DNA from: Planctomycetota bacterium
GTDB taxonomy: Bacteria; Planctomycetota; Planctomycetia; Pirellulales; Lacipirellulaceae
NCBI GenBank assembly: GCA_013151315.1
Contig: JAADIN010000028.1
Span: forward strand, 1 to 6,055
DNA length: 6,055 nucleotides
Direction of reading: 5' to 3'
Position numbers and translations under genes: made by a program. The notes under the pieces are model-generated. The model worked only from the letters and a program-made list of their open reading frames with translations. It was not told where the DNA came from and did not search any database. Below, in pieces: positions 5,992 to 6,055 of this stretch (position 1 is its first letter; every line of letters begins with the position of its first letter).

Positions 5992-6055
5992 ATGGCCAAT
6001 CGAATAGCAACTCGCCTTAGCTCTCTTGGTACAGGGGGCACTTTACGTCGAACGA
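5992..6055 (+). CDS. Start of an unidentified gene, cut by the right edge
   Basis: ATG at 5992 opens a frame that stays open for all 21 remaining codons: MANRIATRLSSLGTGGTLRR and on. A purine-rich GAGGG lies at about 5979-5983, a reasonable ribosome-binding distance upstream. The first residues are basic and hydroxyl-rich with no strong hydrophobic run, so a secreted protein is not indicated. Too little is present to assign a family. It follows sod by 216 bp of mostly repeat sequence, so it is probably a separate transcription unit. Confidence 0.45.
   Translation, partial: MANRIATRLSSLGTGGTLRRT

Overview
The window looks like an ordinary chromosomal stretch from a planctomycete, most likely of the order Pirellulales. 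Three things point there: the moderately high GC content, the glutamyl-tRNA synthetase type (KLSKR followed by a long insert before the GFLPDALLNY segment), and the intergenic heptanucleotide repeats. The repeats, read by chance, give peptides of the HSAFRIPHS and KPEARSQ kind, which I recall as frequent spurious ORFs in such genomes. This placement is inference from sequence style; no search was run.

Layout. Positions 1-1488 (minus) hold gltX, glutamyl-tRNA synthetase, cut by the left edge just before its C-terminus and interrupted by a frameshift near 600-610. Positions 1564-2607 (minus) hold a six-helix membrane protein of unknown function, 75 bp upstream of gltX in the same direction. A 285-bp divergent region (2608-2892) separates these from the plus-strand genes. 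It contains an open frame with protein-like composition but no start codon. Positions 2893-4527 (plus) encode a PAS-GGDEF diguanylate cyclase with intact GGEEF and RSGD motifs and an unrecognised C-terminal domain of about 150 residues. Positions 4622-4984 (plus) encode a small unrecognised protein with a C-terminal coiled coil. Positions 5167-5775 (plus) encode a Mn-type superoxide dismutase. At 5992 a further plus-strand gene appears to start and runs off the right edge.

The genes do not form an obvious pathway: translation (gltX), c-di-GMP signalling, oxidative-stress defence and two unknowns. I see no mobile element, CRISPR array, tRNA or rRNA. What stands out is between the genes. Nearly every spacer carries a different short repeat: CGCATTC heptads directly against the gltX start codon, a CGCGAAA pair after the cyclase gene, a dyad plus a duplicated 14-mer after the small gene, nine degenerate TGGCTTC heptads before sod, and a large imperfect hairpin flanked by short direct repeats after sod. 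I do not see a convincing new multi-gene system. The most useful leads are the gltX frameshift, the cyclase C-terminal domain and the repeat landscape.
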